From Chitinophagaceae bacterium (GTDB lineage: Bacteria; Bacteroidota; Bacteroidia; Chitinophagales; Chitinophagaceae): a stretch of DNA of 8,637 nt. The stretch spans positions 1 through 8,637 of the forward strand of contig CANHLV010000058.1 of NCBI GenBank assembly GCA_947461495.1. Direction: 5' to 3'. A program made the position numbers and the translations under genes. Positions 6,582 through 8,637 of the stretch are shown in pieces. The number at the start of each line of letters is the position of its first letter. Positions within the stretch are counted from its first letter, which is position 1. Under the pieces are notes generated by a model that searched no databases, was not told the origin of the DNA, and saw nothing but the letters and a program-made list of their open reading frames with translations.

Positions 6582-7517
6582 ATGAAAAGATTCACATTTG
6601 CGCTTGGTTTGGCTGTGTTGATTTTGGGCTATTCGTCTAAGGCCGTTGGTCAATATTATTTCTATGATGATTCATATTATGACAATCCAGTCATTTATGA
6701 AATTGGTGCATCAGTTGGTGCTATGAATTGTTTAACAGACATAGGTGGAAAAGCTGGAGTAGGAAAACGATTTGTTAAAGATTTGAATTATGGCAAGACC
6801 TATGGTTGTGCTGGTGGCTACTTGTCGATTTTATATAAAAATGCCATAGGTGCGAGATTTGAAGCAAGTTTTGGTAAACTATCTGGCGATGATGCTATTT
6901 TAGTGGATGTGCCTGAATCAGATTTGGCTAGAAGAAGATACAATAGAAACCTCAATTTTCAAACCAACATTACTGAGTTTTCATTCGTAGCTGAAGCTCA
7001 TCCTTTCTTCCTGTTTATTGATTGGGAAAACAAAGATGAAGAGCCACCAAGGTATTCTCCATATCTACTTGGCGGTATTGGATATTTTTCATTTAACCCA
7101 CAAGCGAAAATTGGCAATAAACTCATTGATTTGCAACCACTTTCTACTGAAGGACAGGGGCTTAAAGAATATCCCGACAGAAAAATTTATAAATTAAAGC
7201 AAATAAATTATCCTGTTGGAGCTGGTGTGAAATACGAACTTTCTACCATTGTAAATCTTAGGGCAGAATTTGTATACAGAATACTCACTACAGATTATCT
7301 GGATGATGTGAGTACCAATTATATTGACCCATCATACTATGTAAACAATGGATTCAGTGGCACCAGACTAACAAATGCCTTGTTGCTTAATAACAGAGTA
7401 ATTAATGGTCAACAAGCACTGCCAGGAAACAAAAGAGGCAGCCCAACTCAAAAAGACAGTTATTTCTCATTCAATTTGAAAATTGGTATTTCATTAGGAA
7501 GAGAAAGAGTTAGATAA
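6582..7517 (+). CDS. DUF6089 outer-membrane beta-barrel protein (PorG-like)
   Basis: The 311-residue protein begins with a signal peptide (Lys-Arg, hydrophobic stretch about 5-17, likely cleavage after AVG at 23). The rest is Gly- and aromatic-rich with alternating strands, as in an 8- to 10-strand outer-membrane barrel. Several stretches match the DUF6089 pattern as I know it: EIGASVGAMN (40-49), RRRYNRNLNFQTNITEFSF (117-135), PLSTEGQGL (186-194), INYPVGAGVKYEL (208-220) and TDYLDDVSTNYIDP (237-250), and it ends in alternating residues before a charged tail. Some DUF6089 members are annotated as PorG of the type IX secretion system; many others have no known role, so the symbol is not assigned. 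It is longer than the usual member, with loops at 250-290. Cys50 and Cys76 could form a disulfide. It lies 80 bp after nth and ends at a strong terminator. Confidence 0.75.
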   Translation: MKRFTFALGLAVLILGYSSKAVGQYYFYDDSYYDNPVIYEIGASVGAMNCLTDIGGKAGVGKRFVKDLNYGKTYGCAGGYLSILYKNAIGARFEASFGKLSGDDAILVDVPESDLARRRYNRNLNFQTNITEFSFVAEAHPFFLFIDWENKDEEPPRYSPYLLGGIGYFSFNPQAKIGNKLIDLQPLSTEGQGLKEYPDRKIYKLKQINYPVGAGVKYELSTIVNLRAEFVYRILTTDYLDDVSTNYIDPSYYVNNGFSGTRLTNALLLNNRVINGQQALPGNKRGSPTQKDSYFSFNLKIGISLGRERVR

Positions 7518-7540
7518 AAATTTACAACTTATAAAAATAG

Positions 7541-7576
7541 AAATAGCCCGTGGTTAACATATCATGGGCTATTTTT
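7541..7576. terminator. intrinsic terminator, probably bidirectional
   Basis: AATAGCCCGTG (7542-7552) pairs with CATGGGCTATT (7563-7573) in an 11-bp stem with one G-T wobble and a 10-base loop; A7541-T7574 may extend it. T follows on the plus strand (7572-7576), ending the outer-membrane protein transcript. Read on the minus strand the stem is followed by TCTATTTTTAT, so it may also stop transcription coming from korA. Confidence 0.85.
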
Positions 7577-7821
7577 ATTAAGCAATTGTAATGCGAAAAA
7601 TACACTGTGTCTTTGGTCCTTTTCGAGCTCTTTTCCTGAAATATTTTTTGTGTCACTCCTATGGAGTTTTATTCCTAAACTGCATTTGTCTTTTAGAATA
7701 ATATCACCTCTAAGAGATTAAAATGAGACATGTCTTTGGGACTTAGTGGCAAAAAACGTTGCAGTGAAAAAATCGTGAATACGTGGTTACTAAACTTACC
7801 CTAGGGGATCGAGGTGGCGAG
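7577..7821. other. non-coding gap between convergent genes
   Basis: Between the terminator and the korA stop I find no plausible gene; the frames are short and broken, and no korB remnant can be read on the minus strand. The stretch contains two palindromic modules (7651-7720), a perfect 10-bp palindrome AGACATGTCT (7726-7735), a 9-bp direct repeat TGTCTTTGG (7608-7616 and 7731-7739), and an 8-bp palindrome CCCTAGGG (7799-7806). It looks like a pile-up of intergenic repeat remnants. Confidence 0.5.
7651..7720. repeat. two palindromic modules, likely degenerate dispersed intergenic repeat
   Basis: ACTCC-TAT-GGAGT (7655-7667) is a perfect 5-bp inverted repeat around three bases. About 40 bp on, CTC-TAA-GAG (7708-7716) sits inside TCACCTCTAAGAGATTA, an imperfect copy of an ACCTCTAAGAGGT-like palindrome. 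From memory, intergenic repeats built of such modules (TCACTCCTACGGAGT and ACCTCTACGAGGT, with AT-rich spacers) are common in Bacteroidota genomes. That assignment is recollection, not a search result; the palindromes themselves are seen. Confidence 0.4.
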
Positions 7822-8637
7822 CTAAATCATTCCCTCCACTACTTCAATGATCTCTCCTTTGGTAATTGGCACGCCCATGATTTTATTAAACCCTTTTGCA
7901 TCCACCAGGTATTTATCTCTGATGATTTTTATCAGTTGCCCGTTATTAATTTCAGGAATCAACACCTTATCAAAATTCTTGATGATGTCGCCCAAATTTT
8001 TTGGAAAAGGACGGATATAACGGAGATGCGCATGTGAAACAGGAAGTCCTTTTTTCTGCAATTCAATACAAGCGCTTTTGATGGCGCCGTATGTACTACC
8101 CCACCCTATTACCAACACTTTACCTTTTTGTTCGCCACTATCCAGTTTTTGTAAAGGAATATAATCAGCAATATTTTCGACTTTCTGTTCCCTAATTTTC
8201 ACCATGGTCTGATGGTTTTCAGGATCATAACTGATATTGCCTGTGATGTTTTGTTTTTCCAAGCCACCAATACGATGCTCCAAGCCTGCAGCACCCGGAA
8301 TTACCCATGGCCTAACCAATTTCTCATCTCTTAAATAAGGCATGAACTTTTCTTCTTCGGCATTTTTTTCTGTCTTAAAAGACACTTCAATCTTTTTCAA
8401 ATCTTTTGTCTGCGGAAACTTCCATGGTTCTGCACCATTGGCGATATAACCATCACTCAACAAAATCACCGGAGTCATGTGTTGTATCGCAATTCTTACC
8501 GCTTCAAATGCCACATCAAAACAATCGCTAGGTGTTGATGTAGAAATTACAGGAATCGGGCACTCCCCATTTCTGCCATAATAAGCCTGTAACAAATCGC
8601 TTTGCTCGGTTTTTGTAGGCAAACCTGTACTAGGTCC
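7822..8637 (-). CDS. korA: 2-oxoacid:ferredoxin oxidoreductase subunit alpha (KorA type), C-terminal part
   Basis: This subunit, with a TPP-binding beta subunit, oxidises 2-oxoglutarate or a related 2-oxoacid to the acyl-CoA with reduction of ferredoxin. The visible 271 residues are the C-terminal part; the gene runs off the right edge. It opens with GPSTGLPTKTEQSDLLQ, the conserved segment of the pyrimidine-binding domain, followed by GRNGE, TPSDCFDVAFEAVRIA and the LLSDGYIANG motif. The middle holds HRIGGLEK (121-128 of the fragment) and SYDPENHQTMV, typical of KorA, and then domain II (GKVLVIGWGSTYGAI, LRYIRPFP, IPEINNGQL). An apparent start at 8622 is only the TTG leucine within GPSTGLPT, not a real start. 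Bacteroidota KorA is usually a gamma-alpha fusion of about 600 residues, so about 330 residues are probably missing. No korB follows downstream within the window. Substrate choice (2-oxoglutarate) is inferred from family resemblance. Confidence 0.9.
   Translation of the reverse strand, partial: GPSTGLPTKTEQSDLLQAYYGRNGECPIPVISTSTPSDCFDVAFEAVRIAIQHMTPVILLSDGYIANGAEPWKFPQTKDLKKIEVSFKTEKNAEEEKFMPYLRDEKLVRPWVIPGAAGLEHRIGGLEKQNITGNISYDPENHQTMVKIREQKVENIADYIPLQKLDSGEQKGKVLVIGWGSTYGAIKSACIELQKKGLPVSHAHLRYIRPFPKNLGDIIKNFDKVLIPEINNGQLIKIIRDKYLVDAKGFNKIMGVPITKGEIIEVVEGMI

Noticed and set aside
7783..8037. 84-codon plus-strand frame over the korA end
   Set aside because: It is antisense to the well-supported korA C-terminal domain.
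8620..8622. Apparent start codon of the minus-strand korA frame
   Set aside because: It is a TTG coding for leucine in the conserved GPSTGLPT motif; the frame continues to the window edge.

Overview
The window looks like a chromosomal housekeeping segment of a Bacteroidota bacterium, most likely of the Chitinophagales/Sphingobacteriales type. The signs are AT-rich DNA, start codons without Shine-Dalgarno sequences, a Bacteroidota-style promoter in front of enolase, and a gene set typical of the phylum: a RicT/PSP1 protein with a cysteine-rich N-terminus, a GldA-type ABC ATPase, a DUF6089 outer-membrane barrel and a KorA-type 2-oxoacid:ferredoxin oxidoreductase. The identification is by protein motifs only; there is no rRNA or other phylogenetic marker here.

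Layout, left to right. Bases 1-94 lead into the window and may hold the last codons of an upstream gene. On the plus strand follow holB (DNA polymerase III delta', 95-1315), ricT (PSP1 protein, 1369-2760), gldA (2822-3727), eno (3810-5099), an FtsB/DivIC-like septum protein (5167-5463), an unrecognised 79-residue protein (5564-5803), a strong intrinsic terminator (5829-5855), nth (endonuclease III, 5857-6501) and a DUF6089/PorG-like outer-membrane protein (6582-7517) closed by a second terminator (7541-7576). About 245 bp of non-coding DNA with palindromic repeat-like modules follows. The window ends with the C-terminal part of korA on the minus strand (7822 to beyond 8637), converging on the plus-strand genes.

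The genes do not form one pathway. holB-ricT is an old neighbourhood also seen in Firmicutes (holB-yaaT in Bacillus subtilis), and eno next to an ftsB-like gene is also seen in Gammaproteobacteria. gldA and the DUF6089 barrel belong to families tied in other Bacteroidota to gliding motility and the type IX secretion system, but no other gld or por gene is present, so a link is only suggestive. Gaps between the plus-strand genes are 53-100 bp, and a recognisable promoter is seen only before eno.

I see no phage, insertion sequence, CRISPR array, toxin-antitoxin pair, defence system, rRNA or tRNA. The points most worth a second look are the terminator that ends one base before the nth start codon, the two-ended extension of RicT, the small unknown protein, and the repeat modules in the nth-side/korA convergent gap. 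I do not see a clear new biological system in this window.
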